From an uncultured Monoglobus sp. (GTDB lineage Bacteria > Bacillota > Clostridia > Monoglobales > Monoglobaceae), in contig CANRGH010000002.1 in NCBI GenBank assembly GCA_947630135.1, positions 144,376 through 208,375 of the forward strand: DNA of 64,000 nucleotides, in the 5' to 3' direction. The notes below the pieces were generated by a model. That model saw only the letters and a program-made list of their open reading frames with translations, had not been told where the DNA came from and searched no databases. The position numbers and the translations under genes are program-made. Numbering within the stretch: position 1 is the first letter of the stretch; each line of letters starts with the position of its first letter. This document shows, piece after piece, positions 1-8,637 of this stretch.

Positions 1-1
1 G

Positions 2-58
2 CTTAAGGAGCTCACGTCAACGAAATATATAATCGAGGGAAACGGACAGATAAGATAA
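2..58 (+). CDS. 3' end of an upstream gene (partial)
   Basis: An open frame runs in from the window edge and stops at TAA 56-58. Its last residues read LKELTSTKYIIEGNGQIR, a plausible protein tail. It ends 27 bases before metY, so it could share a transcript with it. Too little is present to name a family, and chance reading is possible. Confidence 0.35.
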   Translation, partial: LKELTSTKYIIEGNGQIR

Positions 59-85
59 AAATATTACAGAACAAGGAGAATAATT

Positions 86-1360
86 ATGAGAATTGACACA
101 AAATGCATCCAGTCGGGCTACGCGCCAAAAAACGGCGAGGCGAGAATTCTGCCGATCTATCAGAGCACGACGTTTAAGTATGAGTCGACCGAGCAAATGG
201 GAAGGCTGTTTGACTTGGAGGAGGACGGATATTTTTACACCCGTCTCGCCAACCCGACCAACGACGCGGTGGCGGCCAAGATAGCCGACCTTGAGGGCGG
301 CGTCGCGGGAATGCTGACGTCCTCGGGCCAGTCCGCCTGCTTTTATTCAATATTCAATATTTGCGAGGCGGGCGACCACTTTGTCTGCTCGACCAGCATA
401 TACGGCGGAACATATAATCTGTTTTCGGTAACGATGAAAAAACTGGGGATCGACGTTACGTTCGTTGATCCCGACGCGTCGGCGGAGGAGATAGCGGCGG
501 CCTTCCGTCCCAACACCAAAGCCCTGTTCGGCGAGACGATAGCCAACCCCGCGCTTGTGGTGCTGGATATTGAAAAATTCGCGAAGGTGGCCCACGACCA
601 CGGCGTGCCTCTGATAGTTGACAACACATTTGCGACGCCGATAAACTGTCGCCCGATCGAGTGGGGAGCGGACATTGTGGTCCATTCCACCACAAAGTAT
701 ATGGACGGCCACGCCACATCTGTGGGCGGTGCGATCGTGGACAGCGGAAACTTTGACTGGGAGGCTCACGCCGACAAGTTCCCGGGCCTCACCACGCCCG
801 ACGAGTCGTATCACGGAGTGGTTTATACCGAAAGGTTCGGCAAGGCGGCGTATATCACAAAGGCGACCGCCACGCTTATGCGCGACCTCGGCTCGATACC
901 CTCGCCGCACAACTCGTTTTTGCTCAATCTCGGCCTTGAGACCCTCGCGCTGCGCGTGCGCAAGCACTGCGAGAACGCTCAGAAGGTCGCGGAATTCTTA
1001 AACAAAAACGACAAGGTCTCGTGGGTCAGCTTCTCGGGGCTTGAGGGCGACAAGTACCATGATCTGGCGAAAAAGTATATGCCGAACGGCTCGTGCGGAG
1101 TTATCTCGTTTGGAGTCAAGGGCGGCAGAGAGAGCGCCGTTAAGTTTATGGACAGCTTGAAGCTCGCTGCGATCGTGACCCATGTCGCCGACGCGAGAAC
1201 TTCGGTCCTGCACCCCGCGAGCCACACGCACCGCCAGATGAACGACGAGGAGCTTAAGGCCGCGGGCGTTACTCCGGACCTTATCCGCTTCTCGGTGGGA
1301 ATTGAGGACGCCGACGATATTATCGAGGATATAGAAAACGCGCTTTGCGCCGCGCAATAA
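86..1360 (+). CDS. metY: O-acetylhomoserine sulfhydrylase (MetY-type PLP enzyme)
   Basis: Converts O-acetylhomoserine plus sulfide to homocysteine in the cytoplasm (direct sulfhydrylation route to methionine). The 424-aa protein has the Cys/Met-metabolism PLP fold throughout. The Schiff-base lysine is K204 in HSTTKYMDGHA. Other family signatures are YTRLANPT near residue 51, SSGQSA near 80, and VDNTFATP at 178-185. Length matches MetY. AAGGAG lies just upstream of the ATG. CysK, also a sulfide-using enzyme, lies 8 kb away on the other strand. A cystathionine gamma-synthase or lyase role is possible within this superfamily, but the full-length MetY-like sequence favours the sulfhydrylase. No SAM riboswitch is visible in the 85 bases upstream. 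Confidence 0.88.
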   Translation: MRIDTKCIQSGYAPKNGEARILPIYQSTTFKYESTEQMGRLFDLEEDGYFYTRLANPTNDAVAAKIADLEGGVAGMLTSSGQSACFYSIFNICEAGDHFVCSTSIYGGTYNLFSVTMKKLGIDVTFVDPDASAEEIAAAFRPNTKALFGETIANPALVVLDIEKFAKVAHDHGVPLIVDNTFATPINCRPIEWGADIVVHSTTKYMDGHATSVGGAIVDSGNFDWEAHADKFPGLTTPDESYHGVVYTERFGKAAYITKATATLMRDLGSIPSPHNSFLLNLGLETLALRVRKHCENAQKVAEFLNKNDKVSWVSFSGLEGDKYHDLAKKYMPNGSCGVISFGVKGGRESAVKFMDSLKLAAIVTHVADARTSVLHPASHTHRQMNDEELKAAGVTPDLIRFSVGIEDADDIIEDIENALCAAQ

Positions 1361-1391
1361 GCCTTGACAAATATTTTCAAGAGGTGATTTT

Positions 1392-2162
1392 ATGGATAAT
1401 TTACAAAGAATAGCAATGTTGATCGACGCGGACAACACCCAGCTCGGCAAGCTTGAGGCGGTGATCCGCGAGGTTTCGACTATGGGCCGTATAGTTGTCA
1501 AGCGCGCCTACGGCAATTGGAAAAAGGACCTTCTCAAAAACTGGGAAGAGGAAATAAAGCGCCTCGCGATCAAGGCGGAGCAGCAGTTTGACTATGTGAC
1601 CGGCAAAAACGCCACCGATATGGCATTGGTCATTGACGCTATGGAGCTGCTTCATACCAAGCTCTATGACGGCTTTGTGCTGGTTTCGAGCGACAGCGAT
1701 TACACGCCGCTTTCGATAAAGCTGCACGAATCGGGCGTGTCCGTGTTCGGCGTGGGCGAAAAAAAGACGCCGGAGTCGTTCATCAACTCCTGCGACGAGT
1801 TTATTTTCCTTGAGAATATCAGCGCCGACTCTGAGGCCGATCAAAAGCCCGACAGCGACAAGGCGGCCGACAGCCGGAAGTTCGAGGGCTTGGCGAAGAG
1901 CGGACGGAAGAAGAGGGTTGACGACATTAACGAGATACACAAGCTTTTGAGGATCGCTCACGAGAAGTATCAGGACGACGACGGCTATACCAACGTAAGC
2001 TCGGCGGGAACATACATAAAGCGCGTAAAGCCCGACTTTGACGCGCGTACCTACGGCTATATAAAGCTGCCCAAGCTGATCGAGGCGTATCCCTCAAGAT
2101 ATGACATGAAAAAGTACCCCGGAAAGGGCACCGTGAATATCATAGCGTACAGATGCAAATAA
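1392..2162 (+). CDS. NYN-domain RNase-like protein with C-terminal OST-HTH/LOTUS domain
   Basis: Residues 1-145 form a NYN (PIN-like, LabA/DUF88) domain. Its acidic cluster is seen in MLIDADN (9-15), TDMALVIDAM and SSDSDYTPL, which would bind Mg2+ for RNA cleavage. After a charged, low-complexity linker (about 148-175) the last 80 residues (DDINEIHKLLRIAH to the end) resemble an OST-HTH/LOTUS RNA-binding domain. This NYN plus LOTUS architecture is common in bacteria, but the substrates are mostly unknown. It lies 31 bases after metY with its own GAGGTGAT ribosome site, so it may be co-transcribed. An endoribonuclease role is inferred from the fold only. Confidence 0.75.
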   Translation: MDNLQRIAMLIDADNTQLGKLEAVIREVSTMGRIVVKRAYGNWKKDLLKNWEEEIKRLAIKAEQQFDYVTGKNATDMALVIDAMELLHTKLYDGFVLVSSDSDYTPLSIKLHESGVSVFGVGEKKTPESFINSCDEFIFLENISADSEADQKPDSDKAADSRKFEGLAKSGRKKRVDDINEIHKLLRIAHEKYQDDDGYTNVSSAGTYIKRVKPDFDARTYGYIKLPKLIEAYPSRYDMKKYPGKGTVNIIAYRCK

Positions 2163-2166
2163 AAAC

Positions 2167-2198
2167 AGTCGGTTCGTTTTGCGAACCGACTATTTTTT
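2167..2198. terminator. bidirectional intrinsic terminator
   Basis: A 10-bp stem (AGTCGGTTCG / CGAACCGACT) with loop TTTTG is followed by TTTTTT on the plus strand and has A-rich sequence on its other side. It ends the NYN gene and the convergent DUF3783 gene, whose stop codon lies inside the right arm. Confidence 0.85.
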
Positions 2199-2570
2199 GC
2201 GCATCAGCATTTGCCGCTCGGCGCTGATCTCTTTTATCAGGCGGCCGAGCGTCCAGTTTTTGTTTGTGTCGGTCAGCATCGCCTTGAGGCTTACGTTCAT
2301 TTTGTTTTTGCGCATAAAGTTAAGCACCGCGTCGAGTGATTTTTGATCAAAGCCGCACAGCAGCATGAACTCCTCGCCGAAGTCCTCGCTTACGGTTTCG
2401 GCTGCGGTGTTTTCGTATTGCTCGGGATAGGCGATATAACCGACGTTGTCGCCTAGGCGGCCGCTGTCGATTATTTCTGCCGCGATCCCCATAAGTCCCA
2501 GAACCGGACGCATCTTGTTTATTTTGCTTTCCGGCACGTTCAGAAAAATTATTTTTTGTTTCGCTTTCAT
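2190..2570 (-). CDS. DUF3783-like protein
   Basis: This 126-aa cytoplasmic protein has no membrane segment. The middle and end (GEEFMLLCGFDQKSLDAVLN, then LKAMLTDTNKNWTLGRL) match the DUF3783 pattern, in which a short fold ends in a helical tail. The function is unknown. It is the last gene of a three-gene minus-strand operon behind a response regulator and histidine kinase, starting 3 bases after the kinase stop codon, so it is very likely co-translated with them. Its role in signalling is open. Confidence 0.6.
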   Translation of the reverse strand: MKAKQKIIFLNVPESKINKMRPVLGLMGIAAEIIDSGRLGDNVGYIAYPEQYENTAAETVSEDFGEEFMLLCGFDQKSLDAVLNFMRKNKMNVSLKAMLTDTNKNWTLGRLIKEISAERQMLMRKK

Positions 2571-2573
2571 ATT

Positions 2574-4019
2574 CTATTCCTTGTTTTTCTTGTTTTCTTT
2601 GCCCTTGTCGAGGCAGAACGTGAATTTGGCGTACTCGCCCTCGACGCTTTCGACCTTGATATCCTTGCCGTGGGCCGAGAGCATGCTCTGCACGATGTAA
2701 AGCCCGATGCCCGTGCCCTCTTTGTTTATCGCTCTTGACTTGTCCACCTTGTAAAGACGCTCGAATATGATCTTTTGCTGCTCCTTCGGGATGCCCACGC
2801 CGGTGTTGTGAACCGAGATCTGAACCTCGCTTCCCTTCGGGCGGGTCTCTATCGTGATGGTTCCTTTTTCATAGGTGAATTTTATCGCGTTGTCGATAAG
2901 GTTGGTCAGCACCATTTTTATCTTGTCGGCGTCGGCGCGAACATAGCTCGCGTCTCGGTCAAACAGCAGGTTGATCTCAAGGTTTTTCGCATCGATCTTG
3001 CTGCCGAGGCCGATTATGATAAGCCTTATCGTCTCGTTGATGTCAAAGTCGGTGATCGTCAGATTGAGCTTGTCCGACTGCATTCTCGTGATGTCGAGGA
3101 AGGTGTTGACAAGGCGTGTGAGCCTCGTGACCTCGTCGCGCACGATCTTAAGATAGGATTGGCTGCGCTCGGGCGGGATTGTTCCGTCAAGCATTCCGTC
3201 AATAAAGCCGCCGATCGTGGTCATGGGCGTCCTCAGTTCGTGCGACACGTCGGATATAAAGCTCATGCGCACATCCTCGGAGCGCTCGATCGTGTCGGCC
3301 ATGTCGTTGAAGCTGTCGGCAAGCTCGGTAAGCTCCTCAACGTTCTCGTCAACGCGGTCGATCTCAACGCGCGAGGTCATGTTTCCGCCCGCGAACTCGC
3401 GGACGCTGCTGCTTACGCGCTTTATCGGGTTGGCGAGCATTTTTGACAGCATATATGACAGTATGAACGATATGATGAAAACTACCAAGGCGGAGAACAG
3501 CACGATCTTAAACATCTCAAAAAGGTTGCTGCGCCGCTGCGGAACGGGCGTGCTTATAAGCACCGCGCCGAAAACCGACTCGCGCCCGCTGCTGAAAATG
3601 GGGACCTCAAGGGTGAACATTGTCTCGTTAAAAGCTCCGTTCATGGTGCCCATGACCGAATTGCGCCTGCCCGAAAGGACCTCGTGCAGCTCCTCGATCG
3701 GAATATTCTGCTCGCGGCCCGACCAATAGCCGCTGTCGGTCGTGTTCACAAGCGCGGTCCCGTCCGAGTCAATGATTATTATGTGGTTGCCGTTGCTGCG
3801 CGAAAAGCCTGTAAGCACCGACGCGAGGTTTTCCCGCGATATTCCGTTGTTGATCAGGCTCACTATCGAGTCGGCGTTTTTGCTCAGGTTCTCCTCGCTC
3901 TGCCGCGATATGAAGTTGTTGATAAGCACCATCTGCAGCGACGCCAGAATGATTATTCCGATAAGCACCGTCGCTAGATTGGTGAAAAGAACGCGGGAGA
4001 ATATAGTTTTGCCGAACAA
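2574..4019 (-). CDS. membrane sensor histidine kinase (HAMP-HisKA-HATPase)
   Basis: Class I sensor kinase of 481 aa. A transmembrane segment at about 13-35 is followed by an extracellular sensor of about 130 residues and a second membrane segment at about 170-193, then a HAMP linker. The HisKA domain has phosphoacceptor H260 in SDVSHELRTP. The catalytic domain shows an N box (LTNLIDNAIKF), a G1 box (GVGIP) and a G2 box (GTGIGLYIV). Translation begins at TTG 4019-4017, directly after the response-regulator stop codon, with GAGGTGG inside the regulator's last codons. It pairs with the upstream regulator. The layout resembles PhoR/ResE-type kinases; the signal is unknown. Confidence 0.93.
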   Translation of the reverse strand: MFGKTIFSRVLFTNLATVLIGIIILASLQMVLINNFISRQSEENLSKNADSIVSLINNGISRENLASVLTGFSRSNGNHIIIIDSDGTALVNTTDSGYWSGREQNIPIEELHEVLSGRRNSVMGTMNGAFNETMFTLEVPIFSSGRESVFGAVLISTPVPQRRSNLFEMFKIVLFSALVVFIISFILSYMLSKMLANPIKRVSSSVREFAGGNMTSRVEIDRVDENVEELTELADSFNDMADTIERSEDVRMSFISDVSHELRTPMTTIGGFIDGMLDGTIPPERSQSYLKIVRDEVTRLTRLVNTFLDITRMQSDKLNLTITDFDINETIRLIIIGLGSKIDAKNLEINLLFDRDASYVRADADKIKMVLTNLIDNAIKFTYEKGTITIETRPKGSEVQISVHNTGVGIPKEQQKIIFERLYKVDKSRAINKEGTGIGLYIVQSMLSAHGKDIKVESVEGEYAKFTFCLDKGKENKKNKE

Positions 4020-4715
4020 TCAGACCACCTCGAATTTATATCCGACGCCCCAAACCGTTTTGAGCGACCATGTTCTGTCCTTGCCCTCGAGCTTTTCACG
4101 TATTCGCTTGATGTGCACGTCTACCGTTCGCGAGTCGCCGAAGAACTCATAGCCCCATATCTCGTCCAGAAGCTGGTCGCGGGTGAACACCTTGTTGGTG
4201 TTCTTGGCGAGGAAGTATAAAAGCTCGAATTCCTTGGGCGGCATCTCAACTTTTTTGTCGTCGATATAGACTTCGTATGTCGATTGATTTATTTTAAGGC
4301 CGTCAAACACAAGCTCGTCCTCGTTCTGTTTTTCGTCCTCGCTGCCCGCGCTGCGGCGGAGCACCGCGCGTATCCTCGCGATCAGCTCTTTTGGCTCAAA
4401 CGGCTTTACCACATAGTCGTCGGCGCCGAGCTCCAGACCCAGGACCTTGTCAAAGGTCTCGCCCTTGGCCGTCAGCATGATTATCGGAACGTTGCTCTGC
4501 GCGCGTATCTCGCGGCACACCTGCCAGCCGTCCTTGATCGGCAGCATCACGTCAAGCAGGATAAGATCGGGCTTTTCGGAGCCGAACTTTGCCAGCGCCT
4601 CCTGGCCGTCGCCCGCGATAACCGCCTCGAAGCCCTCCTTTTCGATATAGAGCCGAACGAGCTCGCATATATTTTCTTCATCGTCAACAATAAGTATCTT
4701 AGTTTTGGTATCCAT
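4020..4715 (-). CDS. OmpR/PhoB-family response regulator
   Basis: A 231-aa DNA-binding response regulator. The receiver domain carries acidic pocket residues D11/D12, phosphoacceptor D55 in LLDVMLP, and the K of VVKPFEP. The winged-helix effector domain ends in DSRTVDVHIKRIREKL. A GTG nine bases earlier would add three residues, but GAGGTG lies 6 bases before ATG 4715, so that start is chosen. It is first in an operon with the cognate kinase and the DUF3783 gene and has a clear promoter upstream. Confidence 0.94.
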   Translation of the reverse strand: MDTKTKILIVDDEENICELVRLYIEKEGFEAVIAGDGQEALAKFGSEKPDLILLDVMLPIKDGWQVCREIRAQSNVPIIMLTAKGETFDKVLGLELGADDYVVKPFEPKELIARIRAVLRRSAGSEDEKQNEDELVFDGLKINQSTYEVYIDDKKVEMPPKEFELLYFLAKNTNKVFTRDQLLDEIWGYEFFGDSRTVDVHIKRIREKLEGKDRTWSLKTVWGVGYKFEVV

Positions 4716-4751
4716 AAACCGCACCTCGCTTTAAATTTTGCTTTAAATATA

Positions 4752-4780
4752 ATTATAACACAGATTTTGATAAATGTCTA
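4752..4780 (-). promoter_or_regulatory. promoter of the two-component operon
   Basis: On the minus strand TAGACA (4780-4775) and TATAAT (4757-4752) are separated by 17 bases. The start point would be about 30 bases before the response-regulator ATG. Confidence 0.7.
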
Positions 4781-4861
4781 AGATATTTTGTTAATTTTTA
4801 TGAATAATTTTTGAATAAAATAAAATATTCTGCCGATAATAAATTCAAAGGAGTGTTCAGC

Positions 4862-5122
4862 ATGAGCAGTGCGGCCGTCAACGCGGAAAACCGGCCCGCC
4901 GTTTTGGCGAGAGCGGAAACAAAAACGGACAAAAAGGAAGAGGCGTCATATAACCGCCTTAGGAGCGAGGCGCTTGACGCGCTCTCGGAATATCGGCGAT
5001 GCGTGGAGCTTTTTGACTATGTGAGCGAGGACAAGCTGATCGACGTTTCGATATACAATATTCAAAGCGCCATGAGCCGATATGAGTATCTTTTGCAAAA
5101 CTTAAAAAGAATAAGCCGCTGA
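4862..5122 (+). CDS. yaaL: YaaL-like DUF2508 small protein
   Basis: An 86-aa soluble protein whose second half (EALDALSEYRRCVELFDYV, DVSIYNIQSAMSRYEYLL) fits the DUF2508/YaaL family of small helical proteins. That family is often found near recR and sigK-processing genes in Firmicutes, although those neighbours are absent here. The open frame extends upstream to 4811, but AAAGGAG at 4847-4853 lies 8 bases before ATG 4862, which sets the start. The cellular role is unknown. Confidence 0.65.
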   Translation: MSSAAVNAENRPAVLARAETKTDKKEEASYNRLRSEALDALSEYRRCVELFDYVSEDKLIDVSIYNIQSAMSRYEYLLQNLKRISR

Positions 5123-5137
5123 GGGCTTATTCTTTTT
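5108..5137. terminator. bidirectional intrinsic terminator
   Basis: A 10-bp stem AGAATAAGCC / GGCTTATTCT followed by TTTT separates yaaL from the convergent relE-like gene. The yaaL stop codon lies in the loop. Confidence 0.8.
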
Positions 5138-5390
5138 AATATTGATTGTATATCTGACCTCTGTTTCCTATGTCGATAACAAGAACGACATATCTGTCGC
5201 TTTCGACGGTGTAGAGAATTCTGTAATCGCCGACCCTGAGACGAAACATATCCGTGCCTTTTAACTTTTTTATGTCGGTGCCGAAAGGCAGTTTATATAT
5301 CGCCTTGTAGAGTCTGAGCCTTTGAGTTTTATCTTGCTTTTCGAGGAATTTCAAGGCCGCTTTTTCAAACTCAATTTTGTATGTCGGCAT
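5136..5390 (-). CDS. RelE/ParE-superfamily toxin
   Basis: An 84-aa mRNA-interferase-like toxin of the RelE type. Diagnostic segments are the helical KAALKFLEKQDK stretch, the core FRLRVGDYRILYTVE, and the final VVLVIDIGNRGQIYNQY strand with basic and aromatic residues. RelE toxins cleave ribosome-bound mRNA. It is the second gene of the pair, overlapping the antitoxin gene by 20 bases, typical of translationally coupled type II systems. Confidence 0.85.
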   Translation of the reverse strand: MPTYKIEFEKAALKFLEKQDKTQRLRLYKAIYKLPFGTDIKKLKGTDMFRLRVGDYRILYTVESDRYVVLVIDIGNRGQIYNQY

Positions 5391-5622
5391 ATGTCAGTCC
5401 ATCCTTTGCAAGTATTTTTTCAAAAGGCATTCTCGTGCCGTCATTGATTTTTTGCGCCTCGTCAATCATTTTCAGGTCCCATTCATCAGGTTCGGTTTCC
5501 TCATAAGCTGTATCATCCGCGTCCTCGTCGGCGGTGATTCCCTGAATATACGCGATAACATAGCCGAGCTTATAGGGCGGGACCGTGTCAAGCAGCTTGA
5601 TCGCTTTTTCTTTTTCGGACAT
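5371..5622 (-). CDS. antitoxin partner of the RelE toxin
   Basis: An 83-aa acidic protein (ADEDADDTAYEETEPDE) beginning MSEKEKAIKLLDTVPPYKLG. The N-terminus with its short helix and the acidic tail fit antitoxins paired with RelE toxins, though no standard ribbon-helix-helix or Phd fold is obvious. GAGGTG before ATG 5622 sets the start; the frame extends upstream to 5709 without a ribosome site. The identification leans mainly on the operon position before relE. Confidence 0.7.
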   Translation of the reverse strand: MSEKEKAIKLLDTVPPYKLGYVIAYIQGITADEDADDTAYEETEPDEWDLKMIDEAQKINDGTRMPFEKILAKDGLTYADIQN

Positions 5623-5652
5623 ATCTGTCACCTCACAGTCTTTGTTTATGCC

Positions 5653-5681
5653 ATTATAACATATCCTGAGACGGAAATCAA
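5653..5681 (-). promoter_or_regulatory. promoter of the RelE toxin-antitoxin operon
   Basis: On the minus strand TTGATT (5681-5676), a 17-base spacer and TATAAT (5658-5653) lie about 30 bases before the antitoxin start. Confidence 0.65.
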
Positions 5682-5746
5682 GCGGAAATTTAAAGACCTT
5701 ATTTGACATAATAGAAAAATTTCTTTAAAAAAGCTCTAAAAAACTG

Positions 5747-5870
5747 TTGACATAGGTTTTCTGTTATGTTAGAATATATTTGGTTGGAATTCGTTGGTTT
5801 ATTTTTTATGTATCAAAATACTTATCCGTTTGTTGGGCGGATAGGCTGTTTTGGTACTTTTTTGTTTTTT
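5747..5870 (+). ncRNA. candidate small RNA: promoter followed at once by a terminator
   Basis: TTGACA 5747-5752, a 17-base spacer and TAGAAT 5770-5775 predict a start near 5782. A two-part hairpin follows: GTATCAAAA 5810-5818 with TTTTGGTAC 5849-5857, and CTTATCCG 5821-5828 with CGGATAGG 5838-5845. A long T tract (5858-5870) comes after it. The predicted transcript is about 85 nt and contains no convincing open frame. It runs divergent to the toxin-antitoxin operon. It could also be a leftover leader of a lost gene. Confidence 0.45.
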
Positions 5871-5896
5871 AGGGCAGGTATTATGTTAGGCTCTTC

Positions 5897-6470
5897 CGAG
5901 GGAGAGGCAATATAAAGGCTCCCCTTGGGGGGAGCTGGATTTCCGCCGTAAGGCGGAAAGACTGAGAGGGGTACCCTAATTACTATTCGCTAATCGCTAA
6001 TCACTACGTTGTAGGGCGGCATGCCTACATGCCGCCGCGGGATGTTGAGGACGAATGTGGGTGGCCGGATGTGGGCATCCGGCCCTACGCCGTAAATAGA
6101 CGGGTTTATTCCTAGTATCTAGTTACTAATCTCTAGTTCCTACGTTAACCCCTCTCCGACGCCTCCGGCGCCACCTCTCCCGAGGGAGAGGCAATATAAA
6201 GGCTCCCCTTGGGGGGAGCTGGATTTCCGCCGTAAGGCGGAAAGACTGAGAGGGGTACCCTAATTACTATTCGCTAATCGCTAATCACTACGTTGTAGGG
6301 CGGCATGCCTACATGCCGCCGCGGGATGTTGAGGACGAATGTGGGTGGCCGGATGTGGGCATCCGGCCCTACGCCGTAAATAGACGGGTTTATTCCTAGT
6401 ATCTAGTTACTAATCTCTAGTTCCTACGTTAACCCCTCACCGACGCCTTCGGCGCCACCTCTCCCTAGGG
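5897..6470. repeat. two tandem copies of a 284-bp composite intergenic repeat
   Basis: Copy 1 (5897-6180) is followed directly by a near-identical copy 2 (6181-about 6464), with a short third beginning near 6465. Each copy contains a hairpin module (GGCTCCCCTTGGGGGGAGC plus TTTCCGCC..GGCGGAAA), an inverted GGCGGCATGCC/CATGCCGCC module, and an A/T-rich CTAnT..CTAGT module. No coding sequence is apparent in 5871-6526. The same modules recur at 32.5, 34.5 and 40.2 kb. Confidence 0.85.
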
Positions 6471-6526
6471 AGAGGCAAATAAGTAAAAAATAATTAAATA
6501 TATAATAAAGAAAGAAGGAGTTTAAA

Positions 6527-8554
6527 ATGAAAACAAAGAGAAAAACAAAAATTTTATCGCTTATTTTGGCGATAACCGTGGTAGCAACAATGATTATGGC
6601 CGTGCCAATGGTTAGCTTGGCTAATCATGCAGATACCGGCAATGTGTTAATTTGGGATTTTGCAGAATATTCAGTCGCAGGTGATGTTACCACAAACACA
6701 CCCATTGATTACAATGGCTTAAGTATTGTTGGCGGTAACAGTGGTGATACTTTAAAGAGTGATGGTTTTAGAGCAAACAAGCCATCCGGAGAAAATGCAG
6801 AGTATATTTCATATACGCCAACATATGATGGAACTTTATTTGTTACTTTTGTTTCAACTAATAATGATGATGCAGCAAACAGATTCAGTTCTATCGGAAC
6901 TGCTATTGATTATGAAAGTGAAATAGGTCAAAATGGAGTTCTTGACAGACAGGCGGCTTCCAAAGGAATCTTGAGCGCGAATTTAAAAGCCGGAACAAAA
7001 TATTATGTTTGTACAACCGGTGGAGTGCGATATACAAGCGTGCAGTATAAATATAATAAAAATTCTTGGTATACTACCGGCGCAGTGACCGAAAACGATG
7101 TGCTTGTTGATACATACGCCCTCAAATTAACCGCAATTATTGCCGGAAGCGCAGCAAAACAAACCACTGGAAATGTTTATAACAATGTGACATACACATC
7201 CTCAACAAATCTGAGAGGTAATTATTCAGGTGGAGAATATGTTAAGGATACTGATAGTAAAGGTGCAGAAAAAGATGGTACTATATTAAAAATAGAGCCA
7301 AAGCTTGATGGTGAATTTTCGATAATTTACAGACGCCAACCAAGTAGTAACAAATACGAAAAAAATGATAATAAGGATTTAATTTTAAATGATAGCTCAG
7401 GCGAGCGACAAACTGCCATAAGTTTTCTTCATGATGACATAAGTTCCTCAGTACCTGAATATTTGGCTGTATGCTCGATTTTTAAATTATCCGCCGGGGA
7501 GACTTATTATGCATATTGTCACGGATCAACACTTGGACTGTATGAAATCTCATATACGCCCGAATGGGTTGCCAATGACGAGAATGGTACCGTTGAAAAA
7601 GATGTCGACGGAATTAAAGTTTCATATCCCGCCAATACGACCGGAAAAGGTTTCAGCTATGATTTGACCGATAAAATCAGCGGATTGGAAGGCAATTTAT
7701 CCGAAAAGACCGATGGTATTCTGAAGGTTTCGTACGATTTGTATATTCCGCAGACGGAGAAGGCCACTGCCAATAATTTCTTTGTTGATCTGAGCGGTGA
7801 TACAACTATAAATGGTTGGGGCGGCGGCAATGATAAAACATATGGCAGAGTTTCCGGATATGAACCATGGAGCGATATTAAAGCGGTTTACGGAAAAGGC
7901 AAGACAAATGATCCTGAAGGAATTACAGTAAGCAACATGGGCGATATCCGTAAAGAGGGTGATTGGGCAAAGGTGGAATATGTCTATAATCTTAAAGAAA
8001 ACACATTTAAAGTGACATATGACGGAACAGAGTCGGAGACCCTTACCGGAGAGGCTGTAAATAAAACGGACAAACTTTATTTGAACGCGCAGCCTCTTGA
8101 TTCAATGGAAAATGGTGCGCAGTCCGAGAACGGAGTATATCTTAAATTCAGAAATATCAGCGCATCATACGAGGCAGCCGAGGCTCCAACTACAAAAGTT
8201 TCATTTGGAACACATGAGATCGATTCGGGATATTATAATGTCTCGGAAGTAAAGAAAGGCGTTATCAGATTTTTACAGGAGATTACCGGTGACGCGTCAG
8301 AAGTTAAGAGATTTGGATTTTATATTGTGAACAGCAGTGGCGAAACGCTTCTTGCCGCTGTAAGCACTCCGAATGATCAAGATGAAATTGATGGTATTTA
8401 TGCCGATCTTAAGAATATTGAAGAAAACGAAGGTAATAAAACCAATATGTTCTACATGAAAGCTTTTGTGGACTACGGAAACGGATTTCTTGATTACGGT
8501 AATGCATTCGGAGATAAGGTAAACTGGGAAAGAGAAGTAAATGAACCTAAATAG
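6527..8554 (+). CDS. secreted modular protein of unknown function, possibly carbohydrate-binding
   Basis: A 675-aa exported protein. Residues 1-33 form a signal peptide (KTKRK, then a hydrophobic run, ending near SLANHA). Two related beta-rich stretches follow: one at about 40-170 from VLIWDFAEYS to SVQYKY, and one at about 195-345 with the same 'YISYTP ... SVQYKY/YEISYT' cadence. A third beta-rich region (370-555) contains VNKTDKLYLNAQPLD and KFRNISASYE, resembling lectin-like or concanavalin-type folds. The C-terminal 110 residues (TKVSFGTHEIDSG) look like a separate module. No catalytic motif or SLH anchor was seen. AGAAGGAG precedes the ATG. Sequence is AT-richer than its neighbours. A polysaccharide-binding surface role is inferred only. 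Confidence 0.6.
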   Translation: MKTKRKTKILSLILAITVVATMIMAVPMVSLANHADTGNVLIWDFAEYSVAGDVTTNTPIDYNGLSIVGGNSGDTLKSDGFRANKPSGENAEYISYTPTYDGTLFVTFVSTNNDDAANRFSSIGTAIDYESEIGQNGVLDRQAASKGILSANLKAGTKYYVCTTGGVRYTSVQYKYNKNSWYTTGAVTENDVLVDTYALKLTAIIAGSAAKQTTGNVYNNVTYTSSTNLRGNYSGGEYVKDTDSKGAEKDGTILKIEPKLDGEFSIIYRRQPSSNKYEKNDNKDLILNDSSGERQTAISFLHDDISSSVPEYLAVCSIFKLSAGETYYAYCHGSTLGLYEISYTPEWVANDENGTVEKDVDGIKVSYPANTTGKGFSYDLTDKISGLEGNLSEKTDGILKVSYDLYIPQTEKATANNFFVDLSGDTTINGWGGGNDKTYGRVSGYEPWSDIKAVYGKGKTNDPEGITVSNMGDIRKEGDWAKVEYVYNLKENTFKVTYDGTESETLTGEAVNKTDKLYLNAQPLDSMENGAQSENGVYLKFRNISASYEAAEAPTTKVSFGTHEIDSGYYNVSEVKKGVIRFLQEITGDASEVKRFGFYIVNSSGETLLAAVSTPNDQDEIDGIYADLKNIEENEGNKTNMFYMKAFVDYGNGFLDYGNAFGDKVNWEREVNEPK

Positions 8555-8637
8555 CAGCTTAACTGTAAACATACCAAAGGGCGGCGGTGAAATAATTTAA
8601 TTCTGTTTGCCGCCTGCCCATGACTTATCGCTTTGTT

